Assembly (NCBI RefSeq): GCF_000276665.1
Contig: NW_004955434.1
Coordinates: forward strand, 20,805,562-20,869,561
Direction: 5' to 3'
Source of the DNA: Chinchilla lanigera
Taxonomy: Eukaryota; Chordata; Mammalia; Rodentia; Chinchillidae
DNA: 64,000 nt
Part shown: positions 34,413-45,399 of the stretch, one piece after another
Position numbering within the stretch: position 1 is the first letter of the stretch
Layout of the letters: every line of letters begins with the position of its first letter
Program-made: the position numbers and the translations under genes
The notes under the pieces: model-generated
Databases searched by the model: none
What the model was told of the DNA's origin: nothing
What the model saw: only the letters and a program-made list of their open reading frames with translations

Positions 34413-34655
34413 TTTTTTTTTATTTTAAAGAGAAAAAAACAGTAACAAAATAGCAACAATGAAGACAAAAACAAAACAATACAAAAACAATAAAAATGAT
34501 ACAGGATTTCAAAGCAAGATGATAGGAATTAACAGTGGTAGTTCTATTACATATTGTTTTCTTCAAAGAAGTTACTCAGGTTATCTTATGTAAGAATGCA
34601 AGATTGAACAAAGATTTAAAACAGTAAGTAATAAAAAATTAGAAATGATAGAGCT
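34413..34655 (-). mobile_element. L1 3' UTR fragment, antisense, nested
   Basis: The reverse complement ends in 'ctctttaaaataaaaaaaaa' and contains 'cctatcatcttgctttgaaa' and 'acttctttgaag', matching the 3' UTR seen in sense at 34250-34410 and in antisense at 54463-54680. It therefore lies tail-to-tail inside the sense L1. Edges toward 34655 are diverged. Confidence 0.75.
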
Positions 34656-34710
34656 TCATTAAACAAGATTTATTGTTTTTTTATTTTTATTCTCTTTAAA
34701 ATAAAAAAAA
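34414..34710. repeat. 21-base inverted repeat made by opposed L1 tails
   Basis: 34414-34434 and 34690-34710 are perfect reverse complements, one arm reading ttctctttaaaataaaaaaa(a). They arise because two L1 3' tails face each other. Confidence 0.85.
34656..34710 (+). mobile_element. Resumed 3' tail of the sense L1
   Basis: 'tttattgtttttttattttt' followed by the L1 terminal block 'ttctctttaaaataaaaaaa' at 34690-34710. This looks like the end of the sense L1 displaced by the nested antisense insertion. Confidence 0.6.
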
Positions 34711-35496
34711 TCTGATCACCATCTACCAAATGAAGTAAACAATCCTTCTTGTGTTAAGCAGTAGTCTATAGATTAAAGTAATGTAACATCATGCTCAATA
34801 CAATTTCTGGTGCCTTGCTTTATATACAATATGGTCTTAGTGTCCTAAAAGCTCAGTAAATATATACCAAATGAAGGAAGAGTACATGTATTTCTCACTA
34901 TCTTCTCGATAGGTTGTACTAATAAACATGAAACTTGGAATTTTAAAAAATAAAATGTCAACTAAAAATACCTGACAAGTGAACACGAGTAAAAGGTACC
35001 AAAGGAAGACTATGTAATGGTTTCCTAAGAACAGGTAAGTGTGGTCTCATTATTGATGACCTGGCAGTGGTTTCCCTCTAAAATACAGACATAATTAGAG
35101 CATAATCAACTTGTTCTCCTTAAATTTTGTAACTGATCTACTTAAATCATCGTAAACCATAAAGTAATATCTCCAGGGAAAAGAGTATGCACAGGACTCT
35201 AGCAGTTGTGTTTGGGTGACATTCAAAGCCAAGTGCTAACCCTTTCCCAGAACTTCAAATAAATGTTAAAGCTGCCACAACCCAAAATAGGACACTGCGG
35301 AGAGTTTCCTCTTCATCCTTTTTTTAATTTCTGCCTTCCAACTATCTGTTTAGATTTATCCTGTTTTCACACGGATGTGCTCTGCATAGCGAAGTCTTAG
35401 GGACCAGAACTTTGGAGCAGTAATTTTGGGGAAGTTTTTAATCTGGTACCATCCATCCAAGATTCCTTCAATAAAAGAATAGAGGGACATGGTCTT
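34711..35496. other. Unclassified, no gene seen
   Basis: AT-rich, no recognised family. Confidence 0.4.
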
Positions 35497-35870
35497 CAAC
35501 TATTAGGATTGATACAACAAAATATCACAGACTTGGTAGCTTCTAAGTGACAGAAATATATTTCTAAGCTCTGGAAAGTGGAAAGTCCAAGATCAGACAA
35601 TGGCAGGTTCCCTGTCTGGTGGAAGCACACTGGCTGAAGCATGGTGGAAGAGATTAGCTGGGTCCCCGGAATCTCTTTTGTAAGGGGACAGTTCTGTTTG
35701 TGACAACTCAGCCCTCATGACTGAATTCCCCCCCCCAAAGGTCCCACCCTCTGGTACCATCAGCGTGGGGGTTATCGTTTCAACATATGAACTGGGGGTG
35801 CAGGGACATAAACATTTAGACAATGGCATATTTCTAGTGGAAATATTCAGCTGTAACACTAAAATCCATA
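35497..35870 (-). mobile_element. MaLR-type LTR, antisense
   Basis: Reversed MST/MLT layout: 'caactattaggattgataca', 'acaaaatatcacagacttgg', 'ggaaagtccaagatcagaca', 'cctgtctggtggaagcacac', 'cagccctcatgactgaattc', 'aaaggtcccaccctctggta', 'cagggacataaacatttaga'. Solo LTR remnant with a 9-base C-run at 35728-35736. Confidence 0.75.
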
Positions 35871-36120
35871 AAGACTATATTACCTTTCTCTGAAATCAGA
35901 AAGCCTCTGATGGGGAGCTGAATCTTTGATAAAATCTTTATATATTCATAATTGAATAGAATAAACACTAACTGAGAAATATGAATATTCATCCAAAATG
36001 AATAGCCCTACATAGGCCTTATGAATATTTAAATAGTAATCCAATCAGCATATTGCCCTCGTAGATCTTTTATCTAAGAATGTAGGTCAGTTGGAGATAA
36101 TGATCTAAAACATGTATTCA

Positions 36121-36480
36121 TTCAGAGATGTGGCAGGGACTCGTAGCAGACAAATGAAGCCTCACGTAACTTCCCAACCAAGGACCACATTTCCAGCTTC
36201 CTTGTACTTAGTTTGGAAATAGACTGGTTCGAGCCAAAGGCAGCATGAGCAGAAGTGATTTGTGTCATTCTGTGTAGTGATAAAGAGGCAAATGCATCTT
36301 TTTTACATCTCTCTCTGTTGCTCTGAGTGAGGAGGACTCCGAGACTCCAGAAGGGAGTTGGAACCTGAAGGTTTTGGAACCTGAGTCCAGAATGACAATG
36401 CAGGAGGATAGATAGAAGGCTGCCAAGCTCGGAGTGGCTGCATTCGTCCACAGTATAGCCGAGTAACGTAAGTTCACTAC
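36121..36480. mobile_element. Ancient interspersed repeat, family unassigned
   Basis: 'ggaccacatttccagcttcc', 'aatagactggttcgagccaa' and 'agcagaagtgatttgtgtca' read like a medium-reiterated repeat common in mammals (a 'ggccatgtgac ... gaagtgatgtgtg' block). I cannot name the family. A similar block may lie in reverse orientation at 45.4-45.8 kb. Confidence 0.4.
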
Positions 36481-39004
36481 ATTAAATCAATGGGATTTGG
36501 CTTATCTGTCTAACAGGTATCATAAGTTTAACAAATACAGGAGGCAAATAAAAATGTCACAGAGATGATTAGGAAATCTATTTGTTTCCACTCTTTATGC
36601 TAAAAGTCAGGATTTATGCCGTGAAGGCTGTTTGGAGATTCACGCTAAGGGCGCAGGTTTTGGGACAGGTACACGTGTCCCCAGAACGTCCGCTCGTTCC
36701 CTGTACTTCTTCACGGAGAACGGTTTTCTGAGCTGTCGGGGAGCCTGCTCTGTCTGCCCACTCCTGCTCACCCTCTCTGTCCTTCCCTGCCCATATTTCT
36801 ACTTGACTCCCTTTCCTCATGCAGCTTTTTTTTAACCACTGAAGAGATAATTTCTTTCTTAAGCCCATAGGAGCTAAAATCTACATCAATCTTTGTTTTC
36901 CTTCACCCACGGCCCAGTGAGACTACTTATCTTACTACCTATTTAAAGTGAATGAATGCATTTCTCTAAGTTGAAAAATTAATAGCTAAAAAGAGGAATA
37001 AAAATCAAAATGTGATGAGAACACTAGACAAACACACTTATCCTATACCTATAAGGAGATGACTGCAGGGGGAAGTACAGGTCTGATACTCCCTCTCCAT
37101 AATATTGATATGCATAGAGGTATTATAGTGTGGTATAATATCATAGTGTTCCGAATTAGCAGTCTCCGAGTCTTTCGCATACCCACAAAAGTTAAGACAT
37201 TCATTTATAAGTAGAAAAGTAGTAAATTAGTCGGGAGTAGTACAGATACAGGGCAATTTAGCTACATAATCCCCTGGGGATTTTCCAAACTTGAGAATGC
37301 AGTTTCAACTACTTTACTCAATGGGATAATTCCTATTCTGCCAGTGGGAGTGTCAAATGTAGTAGAAGTCAGACAATAACTTTTATATGTTGAGCCCACC
37401 TGAAAGTTGAAACCAGATTTATCCCAATCATATGTGAACCATGCAATAAACTCTATTTGGTTAATCAGATGGGATCTAGATTTCAATGGACAGAGTGAAA
37501 TGTGAATGCTCCATGTCCTGTTGCCTAAGCATGAATGACCAGCCTTCCAGTTGCTAAGTATCAAATATCTATATTTATCCTACTAGCTCTTAACCATTTC
37601 CAACTTCCCAGAAAGACCGTTACAGATTTTTACATGCACTACACTTAGGAAATTCTCAGGTATGCCGCACCCCAAGTCATTGTGCTCCCTTATTTGCACA
37701 AATGATGAACTATAATTTGAAAGACATATTTGATATTTAAGTTTAGATAACTTAGAGAGTGTATCCAAAGTAAAGCTGTGGAAGAGAAGCTATGAATGAA
37801 GGGATCAAGGCATCTTTCACTTGTATTTTAAAAGCAAAGAACTGTGAATTCTATTCCATGCAATTTATTCCAATTTTTTCACCCACGCTATGGGAAAAAA
37901 AGAACTTGAATCATTATTCTTATCTCTAAACATATTTTTGAGGCATTTATAACTACAAATATTATCTAAAACTTCTAATTAACACATAGAAATAATATAT
38001 TATTGAGTTGCCCTACTTTTAATAAAACATGAAATACAGAGTACTAAAGTATACATGAGCTAGTATTTCTTTCTACAAAATAAGTAAGTTTCTATGTACA
38101 TTCTTTTTAATAGCGGAAATTCATTGCATCCTCATGGAAGGAAGTAATAATTTAGGAAGAATTCTTCAATGTGTGACTTATTTCATAGTACAGCAGAAAT
38201 GGGCAAAATAAGAGAAAATTTGACTTAATTTTTAAAAAGATTTATTTTGCCAATGTATAGAAAAACAAGTCTGAAAAATTTCAGCACCAAGGTTAATTTT
38301 TATGATATAATAGGTGCACAAAAGAAATGTTTGGAAAAGATGTGATTTTTCCGGCTCTTTTAGTTAGCATACTATTGCAATAATAACAAAAACTGAAGTG
38401 AAGTGAACTGTTGCAAAGGAAGGAGCTATCGTAAAAGATAGTAAGTGAATTTACCCACCGTTTATTATATCATCTTGTTTGCGTGGCTACATTTTGGATT
38501 GTGTCAGCACTTCCATTACAAGCCTGTACTTTGAGGAATTTGGACTTCGGCCAATAAGAGATCATTCTGAACTAAAAGTTGGCACAGAAAATTTCCTCCC
38601 ATGGGCAAAAGTTGTTTTCATTATTTCTTCTTCATCATTGTCCCCCCGTCCGCCCCTCCCCCCGCCTTACACAGTTCCATAAAACTTCATCTGGTTGCTT
38701 TTAAGCTCGGGCATCTGAGTAAAGTTAAGTATGAGAAAGTGGTTGGAAGACAATGCATCTTTTGTCCATCTGCAGAACTTGTGCTTGGTATTTTATAAGA
38801 AGGAGCCACATTATTCAATTGGGAGTATTTAGAGTCAGAGTAAAAACTAATTTCAAAAGACTTCTCTGTCGTTGCCTCTAATAATAAAGTTAAAAGGAAT
38901 TAAATGAGAGTGAGAGAGATCTTATTCATGGATTCCCATTTATTGTAGATTACTACATAGCTATTTATAAAAAAAGGCTCTTTACAGCTCTTTTGCCGTT
39001 TCAT
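36481..39004. other. Unclassified, no gene seen
   Basis: About 2.5 kb, AT-rich except a C-rich run at 38641-38665. Frames up to 100 codons overlap without domains. Confidence 0.4.
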
Positions 39005-39860
39005 ATCAATTTATTTTACAGCTTTATTGATGCATAATTTACATATATTAAAATCAGCCCATTTTAAGTGTACAGTTCCGAGTTCGGGTGAATATAAATA
39101 TATTCAGTCATTTAACTCCTACCAACCGCGATAAAGTTTCAGAACACTTTCATCACCACAGAAGTTTTCTTGTTTCACTTGGCAGTCTCTCCTCAACCTT
39201 GACCCTACCGCAGCCCTGGGCTACTATGGATCTGCTTTTTGTCACTACAGATTTTCATCTTCCAGAATTTTCTATAAATGAAATCAGACAATAGATTTTT
39301 TTGTGTGTTTATGTATAATTTATTTCACTTACCCTGATGTTTTTGAGGGTCACCCGTGCTCTTGCATGTTTTGGTAATCCTTTTCTTTTTATTGCTGAGT
39401 AGCATTTCACTGTATAGATGTACCATTATTTGTTAACACATTAATGAGGAGTAGAACTGCTGTAATACTTTTGTACAGACATACACGCAAGCATGTTTTT
39501 TCTTCTCTTGGGTGAGAAGAATACCTACAAGGATTATTGTGCCTTATAAAGTGTATGTCAACTTTTTAAGGGACTGCCAAGCTGTGGACAAACCGTTTTA
39601 CATTTCCAGCAACAATGTCTGAGAGGCCCAGTCTCTCCACGTGCTAACCTGCACTTTCCTTTTGATATGGTAGTGGGTGTGCGCTCATATCTTACTGTGC
39701 CTATTTGCCATTTACACATTCTTTGATGATTTTTTTCAGGCCTTCTCCCTCTCTTATTATGCATTTTTTTACTATTAAGTTTAAAATTTTTGTCACGTAT
39801 TTTGGAAAAGAGATTTTTGCCAGGTATGTTTATTGAGTGTTTTTTCTTGACGTGTGGCTT
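39005..39860 (-). mobile_element. Old L1 (L1M-type) 3' end, antisense
   Basis: Reversed L1M 3' end from 'ttattgatgcataatttaca' and 'ttaagtgtacagttcc' through 'ataaatgaaatcagacaata', 'gctgagtagcatttcactgt', 'gggactgccaagctgtgg' and 'gtgggtgtgcgctcatatct' to 'ttgccaggtatgtttattga'. Long and nearly collinear. Confidence 0.85.
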
Positions 39861-39861
39861 G

Positions 39862-39962
39862 CCTGTTTGTTTTAGTTTGGGTTTTTGATGCTAAAGATCT
39901 AATCAAGTCCTCTCAGGTACACACTGTACCACTGAACTACAATCACAGGCATTTTCTATATT
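39862..39962 (-). mobile_element. ID-type/tRNA SINE, antisense, diverged
   Basis: 'gtttgggtttttgatgct', 'aatcaagtcctctcaggtac' and 'actgtaccactgaactacaa' with a trailing 'tcacaggcat' recall the reversed ID consensus, with clear divergence. Confidence 0.6.
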
Positions 39963-39994
39963 TTAATAGTATTTTGGGTCAGAAGATTTTTTTT

Positions 39995-40115
39995 GGCTGA
40001 GGCAGAAGAATTGCAAGTTTCAGGCTCACTTAGTGAGACCCTGTCTCAAAAAAAAATTAAAACAGCTGTGTGTGTATCTCAGTAGTAGAGCACTTGCCTA
40101 GCATGTGAAAGACCC
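39995..40115 (+). mobile_element. Composite B1-ID SINE
   Basis: A B1 3' half ('ggctgaggcagaagaattgc', 'agtgagaccctgtctcaaaa') is followed directly by an ID-like unit ('atctcagtagtagagcactt', 'gcctagcatgtgaaagaccc'). This is the dimeric layout known in several rodent groups. Confidence 0.7.
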
Positions 40116-40352
40116 AGGACAGAGAGAAAGAAAAGGAAGGGGAAAGGGAAAGGAAAAGAGGGGAGGAGAGGTCAGGGGAGGACAAGAGAGAAGCGGAGAG
40201 GAGAGGGGAGCGGAGGAGAGGAGAAAGAGAGAGAAAGAAAAAAAGACAAAGAAAGAAAGAGAGAGAGAAAAAGAAGAGAGAAGACGAGGGAGAAAGAGAA
40301 GAAGAGGAGGAAAAGGAGGAGGGGGAGGAGAAGGAGAAGGAGGAGGGCAGAG
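40116..40352 (+). repeat. (GA)-rich polypurine tract
   Basis: More than 200 bases of almost uninterrupted purine on the plus strand (gaaa, ggag and agag units with rare c and t). Grown from the tail of the composite SINE. The open frames it carries on both strands are compositional. Confidence 0.95.
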
Positions 40353-40614
40353 ATAAGCAGGAAGGTAGAAGCCCAGCCCTGGGCGGCAAGATAAATGTGG
40401 AGGACATTATGCTAACATGAAATTAGCCAGGCTCATAAAGACAAGCGCTGTGTGATCTTGTGCTTGTACGTGCTGATGTCTGTGAGCAATATCGAGTACT
40501 GTTTGTTTATGCTGTGGCATGGGAGTTAAGTTCATTTTTCTTTCTCAAGTGATTGCATAGTTTCTCTAACAGCACTATTTGAAAAGATAACCCTATGAAT
40601 ATTAAATTACATGG
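40353..40614. other. Unclassified, upstream of a mariner remnant
   Basis: No family recognised with confidence; it may contain further decayed mariner sequence. Confidence 0.3.
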
Positions 40615-40877
40615 ACATTTATGGCGATTTCTGTCAAAAACATCATGGTATGTCCACCTTCTTCACCAGCTCTGGCACCGTGTGACTTCTGCCTGTTTCC
40701 CAGAGCCAAGATGGTCAGGGAAAGTAAATGTTTTGAATCAATGCAGGGCACCAAGTTAGCCATAGCACTGCAACTGAACACACTTACCAAAGAGAAGTTC
40801 TAGAGCTGCTTCAGAAAGGGGCAGAAAGATGAGGTAAGTGTGTTTGAAGCAAAGAGGATTATTTTGAGGAGGATTAA
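40615..40877 (+). mobile_element. Mariner-type transposase remnant, C-terminal end
   Basis: The frame from 40621 contains PPSSPALAPCDFCLFP, the signature around the third catalytic aspartate of Tc1/mariner (DD34D) transposases; that Asp codon is at 40684-40686. About 30 residues later come LTKEKF, an in-frame stop at 40801-40803, then SCFRKGQK, matching the family's F-x-x-C-F-x-x-W region. The terminal KEDYFEED plus stop at 40851-40877 matches the family's GDYFEGD ending but lies in another frame, so a frameshift separates them. The N-terminal DNA-binding region and first two Asp residues are not seen. Non-functional DNA transposon fossil. Confidence 0.72.
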
Positions 40878-40938
40878 TGGCAACTTTACTGGAATAGCAT
40901 TTTTAAAATGTAAGTATTCATGTATGCTTTGATATAAA

Positions 40939-41250
40939 TCAGCCCTTCATGTCTGTGGATTCTACATCCATGGATCCAACCAACTAAATATCAAAAATAT
41001 TTTTAAAAATTGTGTCTGCACCAAGTGGACACAGACTCTTTTGTGATTATTCCCTGAGCACTATAAACTAATGGCTAGCTACATAATATCTGTATTGTAT
41101 TAGGTATTACAAGTAATGACATGATTTGAAGTATATGAGATGTTTTATGATAATACTGTGCCGTTTTACATAAGCAACTTGAACATCCTTGAATCTTAGT
41201 ATCTGAGGCTGTCCTCAAACTAATCCCTTTGGATACTGAGGGGCAACTGT
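40939..41250 (+). mobile_element. Tigger-type non-autonomous DNA transposon
   Basis: Starts 'tcagcccttcatgtctgtgg' with 'attctacatccatggatcca', continues 'aaaattgtgtctgcac', 'tattccctgagcactata' and 'tgtattaggtattacaagta', and ends 'ggatactgaggggcaactgt'. The ends are imperfect inverted repeats (compare agcccttcatgtctgtgg with gcccctcagtatcc), and TA-type flanks (ata/ata) fit pogo/Tigger insertion. It has no coding capacity. Strand is by similarity to the usual orientation. Confidence 0.75.
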
Positions 41251-41269
41251 ATAAATACATTGAGAAATG

Positions 41270-42370
41270 ACTGAATCAAGCTAATACACCTATCCATTGC
41301 CTTACATACTTACCATTGTTGTGATGAGAACAATTAAGATTACACCAATAAGAACACTTAAAAACACTCTCAGCAAGTTTCGAGTATAGCATATGTTATT
41401 ATTTCCTATGGCACCATCCCGCACAGCAGGTCTCAGAACTTATTGCCCTGCCTACCCGAAGAAGCAGCTCCACATTCTCCCCTCCTTTCAGCTATTGGGA
41501 ACCACCCTTGTGCTCTCTGCTTCTTGAGGTTGACTTTTCTCAGTTCCACATAAAATATGTGAGATCGTGTGGCATTTGTCTTTATATATCCAGTTTATTT
41601 CACCTTAGCAAAGTGTCCTCCAGGTTTATCCATGCTATTCAAGATAGGATCTCTTTCCTTTCAAAACTGAGTAGTATTCTTTGTGTCACTGTCCCTGTCC
41701 ATCCATCCACTGATGAAAGCTCAGGTTGTTTCTGTATGCTGACTACTGCAAATACTGCTGGTAGATATGGGAGTGGAAGTATGTCTGAGATTTCATATCC
41801 TGCAGATACTCACCCAAAAGTGGAATTGCTGGATCATGTGGTGGTTCTACATTTAATGTTTAGAGACCTCCATGCTATTCTCCACAATGGTGATGCTAAC
41901 TTATACTCCCACCAAAAGTGTATATGCCTTCGCTTTTCTCCACACCCTTGGCAAAACTTGTTATCTCATAAATGTTTGATACCAGTCATCCTAACAGATG
42001 TCAAGTGTTATCACATTGTTTTTTAAATCTGCCCTTTCTTGATGCTTCATAACGTTGAGCATCTCTTCGTAATGTTGAGCCAACATCATATACCTGTTGG
42101 CTATTTAGGTCTTCTTTTAAGAAACATCTACTCTGGTTCTTTGCCTGTTTTTAAGAAATCAGTCTTGTTTATGTGTGGGGGGGAGTATTATTATTTGTGC
42201 TATCAAAAGTTTTTGTTCCCTACAGATTTCAGATATTAACTCTTTATAAGATATATGGTTTGTGCATATTTTATCTGATTCAGTAGTTTTGTCTTGTAGA
42301 AGAGTTTTAGTTTGATACAGTCCCATTTGTCTATGTTGCCTGTGCTTTGGGGTTTATATTTTGAAAGTCA
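41270..42370 (-). mobile_element. L1 3' UTR and ORF2 C-terminus, antisense
   Basis: Reversed L1: 'gctattgggaaccaccctt', 'gagtagtattctttgtgtca', 'agtggaattgctggatcatg', 'agagacctccatgctattct', 'ttatactcccaccaaaagtg', 'gtcccatttgtctatgttgc'. A chance 172-codon plus-strand frame (41508-42026) runs antisense to ORF2 and is not a gene. Confidence 0.85.
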
Positions 42371-42740
42371 TCACTGTTAAGAAAAAGGAAAAGAAAAAAC
42401 AGAGGTACGAGTTGAACAGGACGGGTTTATTTCAGGACAAACCTTTGAGGGACGCTCGGGCGTTAGACCAGATTAGCAATTCTCATACAGGCTATGGGGT
42501 CATGGAGTTTCAGTTCAGTGAAAGGGGTTGTGGCTACGCCAAGAACAAGGCTGTGGAGAGCACAGGCAGTCACGGTTGGCCAAGGACGAGGCCTGGGAAT
42601 GCGCGCGGAGCAGGGGCCGCTGTCAGCAGCAGGGCTGATCCTGTTGAGTCCCCAGGTGCAGCTGGATGGGAGGGGCGCTTTAGAGGGGTCTCTGCTCAGG
42701 AAGGCAGTGGTTGGATTTTTTCAGTTACCCAGACAAATTT
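42371..42740 (-). mobile_element. Possible LTR remnant, antisense
   Basis: The plus strand shows 'acgggtttatttcagga', which reads in reverse as a polyadenylation-type 'aaataaa' segment, followed by GC-rich sequence to about 42700. It separates two antisense L1 segments, consistent with an LTR insertion. Family not recognised; the 127-codon frame has no domain. Confidence 0.35.
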
Positions 42741-42965
42741 ATGATTGTTATGGCCTCTTGGTAAATTGAGCCCTTGGTCATTATTTAATGACTCTACTGT
42801 CTCCTCTGACAGTTTTTAAAACTTAACATGTATCTACCCTTGTTCTCTTTTGCTTACTATTTGCATAGACTATCTTTTGTCACACCTTCACTGTCAGCAG
42901 TTGTGTCTTAAGATAAAGTCAGCCCCTTGCAGGAAGCATATCATTGAATCTTATTTTTTATCTAA
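42741..42965 (-). mobile_element. L1 ORF2 endonuclease-region fragment, antisense
   Basis: Reversed L1 EN region: 'gcccttggtcattatttaat', 'gtctcctctgacagttttta', 'gctattt'-like and 'ttgcaggaagcatatca' blocks. Confidence 0.6.
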
Positions 42966-43170
42966 CATGAATCTGCAGGTGTTGAAATGAGTCTGGTGCC
43001 TGGGTCTGCAGGTTGCAGCCTAGAGCAGGGCTCTGGGACATGGGGTCTGGAAGCCAGGTCCATGGGCACCGCACTGGAGTCTGGGGCTGCGGTGACAGCC
43101 TGGTGCATGGGCAGACCTGGGTCGACCCTGTCCAGCTGGTTTTTAGAGTCAGCTTCTCTGTCTCTCAAAA
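42966..43170. repeat. GC-rich imperfect minisatellite-like block
   Basis: Roughly 26-30 base degenerate units beginning ctgg or ctag with 'gggtctg' and 'ggcagacctggg' variants, from about 42990 to 43140. GC content is far above flanking L1 sequence. Confidence 0.55.
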
Positions 43171-43189
43171 AAAAGGTTTTAAAATGCAC

Positions 43190-43440
43190 CAGAATTTTTT
43201 ATTGGAACTGCAACACATTTATAGATAAGTTTGGTAAAAACTGCCGTTTGAACAATATTGAGTCTTTCCACCCACAAGCGTAGTGTATCTCTCTGAGTTT
43301 TAGGTCATTAATTTATCTCAACAATGATTTGTAAATTTCATTATTCAGGGCCTTCACATAATTGGTTAAATTCATTCCTAAGCATTTTAGCTGTTTGATA
43401 GTTATAATAAATTATTTGAAAATGTTTATTGTCAGATTTA
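43190..43440 (-). mobile_element. L1 ORF2 RT-region fragment, antisense
   Basis: Reversed L1 RT text: 'attggaactgcaacacattt', 'aacaatattgagtctttcca', 'gtgtatctctctgagtttt' and 'aattcattcctaagcatttt'. It lies out of order relative to the EN-region fragment at 42741-42965, so it is a separate insertion or a rearranged piece. Confidence 0.75.
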
Positions 43441-43766
43441 TCTCAGTGAAAGAGAAATGTGACATCGAGAATATTTTTTATATTTAAACAATGGTACAAA
43501 GAACATTTGATTTGCATTTTGGATAACTATAATGATTTTCTTAGGGTAAATTATGGCAAAGAGTAAATATACAACATTAATACTAAATTCAAACATTAGT
43601 ATTAAATATACAATAGTTTTTCAGAGTTCTTTTAAAATGTATATGATGCATCTAGCTCAATTGTATTCCAGAAAATATATAAATTTATATCTAAATGTAG
43701 TATGTGTCTGTTCCTTCATAATAGATATTGCATATTTTGTATTTGGTAATTGTAACAGAAAATAAT

Positions 43767-43945
43767 AATCATAGTAACATTTATTTAATGTTGCTATATA
43801 TTTATTGAGTGCTACTTGGTCCTAAGCTAACTACTTTGTTAAGTCTGATTTTTATATTACCCTCAAGAATAAACATCCCATTGCGGAGGTGAAAGCAAAG
43901 CTTAAAGAACTCAATAATTTGATTAAAATCACAAATATTAATAAA
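43767..43945 (-). mobile_element. MIR SINE, antisense
   Basis: 'atttattgagtgctacttgg', 'tcctaagctaactactttgt', 'attaccctcaagaataaac', 'atcccattgcggaggtgaaa' and 'gaactcaataatttgattaa'. Confidence 0.7.
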
Positions 43946-44324
43946 ATAGCAGTATTCCTTGTGGTGATCTGATAAAAATTTCAGAATTCTACCTTTTACA
44001 TTTGTTTAATTCTAGTGTTTTTTATCCTTATGAATTTAGTTATGAGGTATTCATATTATTTTGGAAGCTCTTAATAGCTTTTTCCTTACTTTAAATTACA
44101 ATTTTCATTCTTTATTTTAATGACAGATAAAGAGTTTTGCTGTAAAAAGGCCGTTAACACTTTGGCATCATGTAATCCATGTTAACCATTTTCCTGTAAA
44201 TTTATTTCCCAACTTTTTGGCATTTAAAATAGTTTTCTTTTACTATAGCCAGTCCTATCACTTTTTACTTTTATTTTTACCTTCAATATGCTTAGTACTT
44301 ACATTAGAATTTTGTTATCTATTT

Positions 44325-44510
44325 TAATATATTATTTTCAGGTATAATTTACATACAATAAAATTCAGATACAAATAATTTACTTGTTTTAAGTATATGC
44401 ACTAATTAATTTTTAGCACATTAATAGGATTGTACAACTCTCATAATATTCTACTGTAGAACATTTTAATTGCTCCCAAAGAATCCCATGAGCAGTCACT
44501 GCAATCTCTC
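44325..44510 (-). mobile_element. Old L1 3' UTR fragment, antisense
   Basis: 'tattttcaggtataattt', 'acatacaataaaattcagat', 'aattgctcccaaagaatccc' and 'atgagcagtcactgcaatct' match the reversed L1M 3' end also seen at 39.0 kb. Confidence 0.65.
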
Positions 44511-45399
44511 CAATGCCTCAGAGTGCACAACTGTTCTTTTAATTCTGTGTGTATTGATTTGCACTGTATTTGTTTTGCTTTCAATCTAAGTCCTGATTAA
44601 GCTTGAGAAATTTTATGATTTCTGTGTTTGATACTACTTACACTGACCTTGTAGGTCAATGTATGTTCTAGCAAATACTATTCCCCATACGTGTGAAATT
44701 TGGAGGGTGATTGTTTAACACAGTCTGTAGACCTAAAACCACAAATACAGTCATGATTCTGCATTCAGTCTAAACACATTCAAACTCACGAAAGCAAGAC
44801 ATTAAACTGCCTTCATGGACTCTGTATTATTTAATTTCCTTTAAATATAAAGCTAACTTTCTCTTGGGTCCCTCCTAGCCATCTTTTCAAAGAGTTTTTC
44901 ACTGGTTAATTAGCTCCTGTTTTAAAAGGAGAGAATAGAGAGAAGCAGGGACAGAGAGAACAAAATCCTCATAGTCCTGCAATAATCGAAACCCATATCC
45001 AAGATAACTGTATAAAGTTTGCATTTACATGATGATCTATGGTTTGTGAATATTGGCACCACAGTTCGGTATGCCGGGTCAGTTGGGCAATGAGAGGGTT
45101 CCTGAGCTGGTAATAAATTTTGATTAATTCTCTAGCATTATCCAAATAACTGAGTATGTTGTGCTCGATCAGGCCCTTTCTCATATCAATTTTTCCATTC
45201 CAGAAAGCAAATTTCTTTTTAATTTCCAAAGACTAAAGACATAGCTATCCACCTCTAACAGATAGTACTGCTCACTAGAATAATTCATAGATTCTGTGAA
45301 TATGCTGTAAAATACTGATTATTTTCAATCTCCTTAAAATAATACCAGCAACACATAACACAACATTTAGTTTCTGTGATCTTAACAAAGACAAGTCAA
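44511..45399. other. Unclassified, no gene seen
   Basis: AT-rich, no recognised family. Confidence 0.4.

Noticed and set aside
40105..40356. 83-codon Arg/Lys/Glu-rich frame and its 116-codon Ser/Leu/Phe-rich opposite frame
   Set aside because: Both are translations of a GA simple repeat.
41508..42026. 172-codon plus-strand open frame
   Set aside because: It runs antisense through an L1 3' UTR and ORF2 end, so it is a shadow of the transposon.
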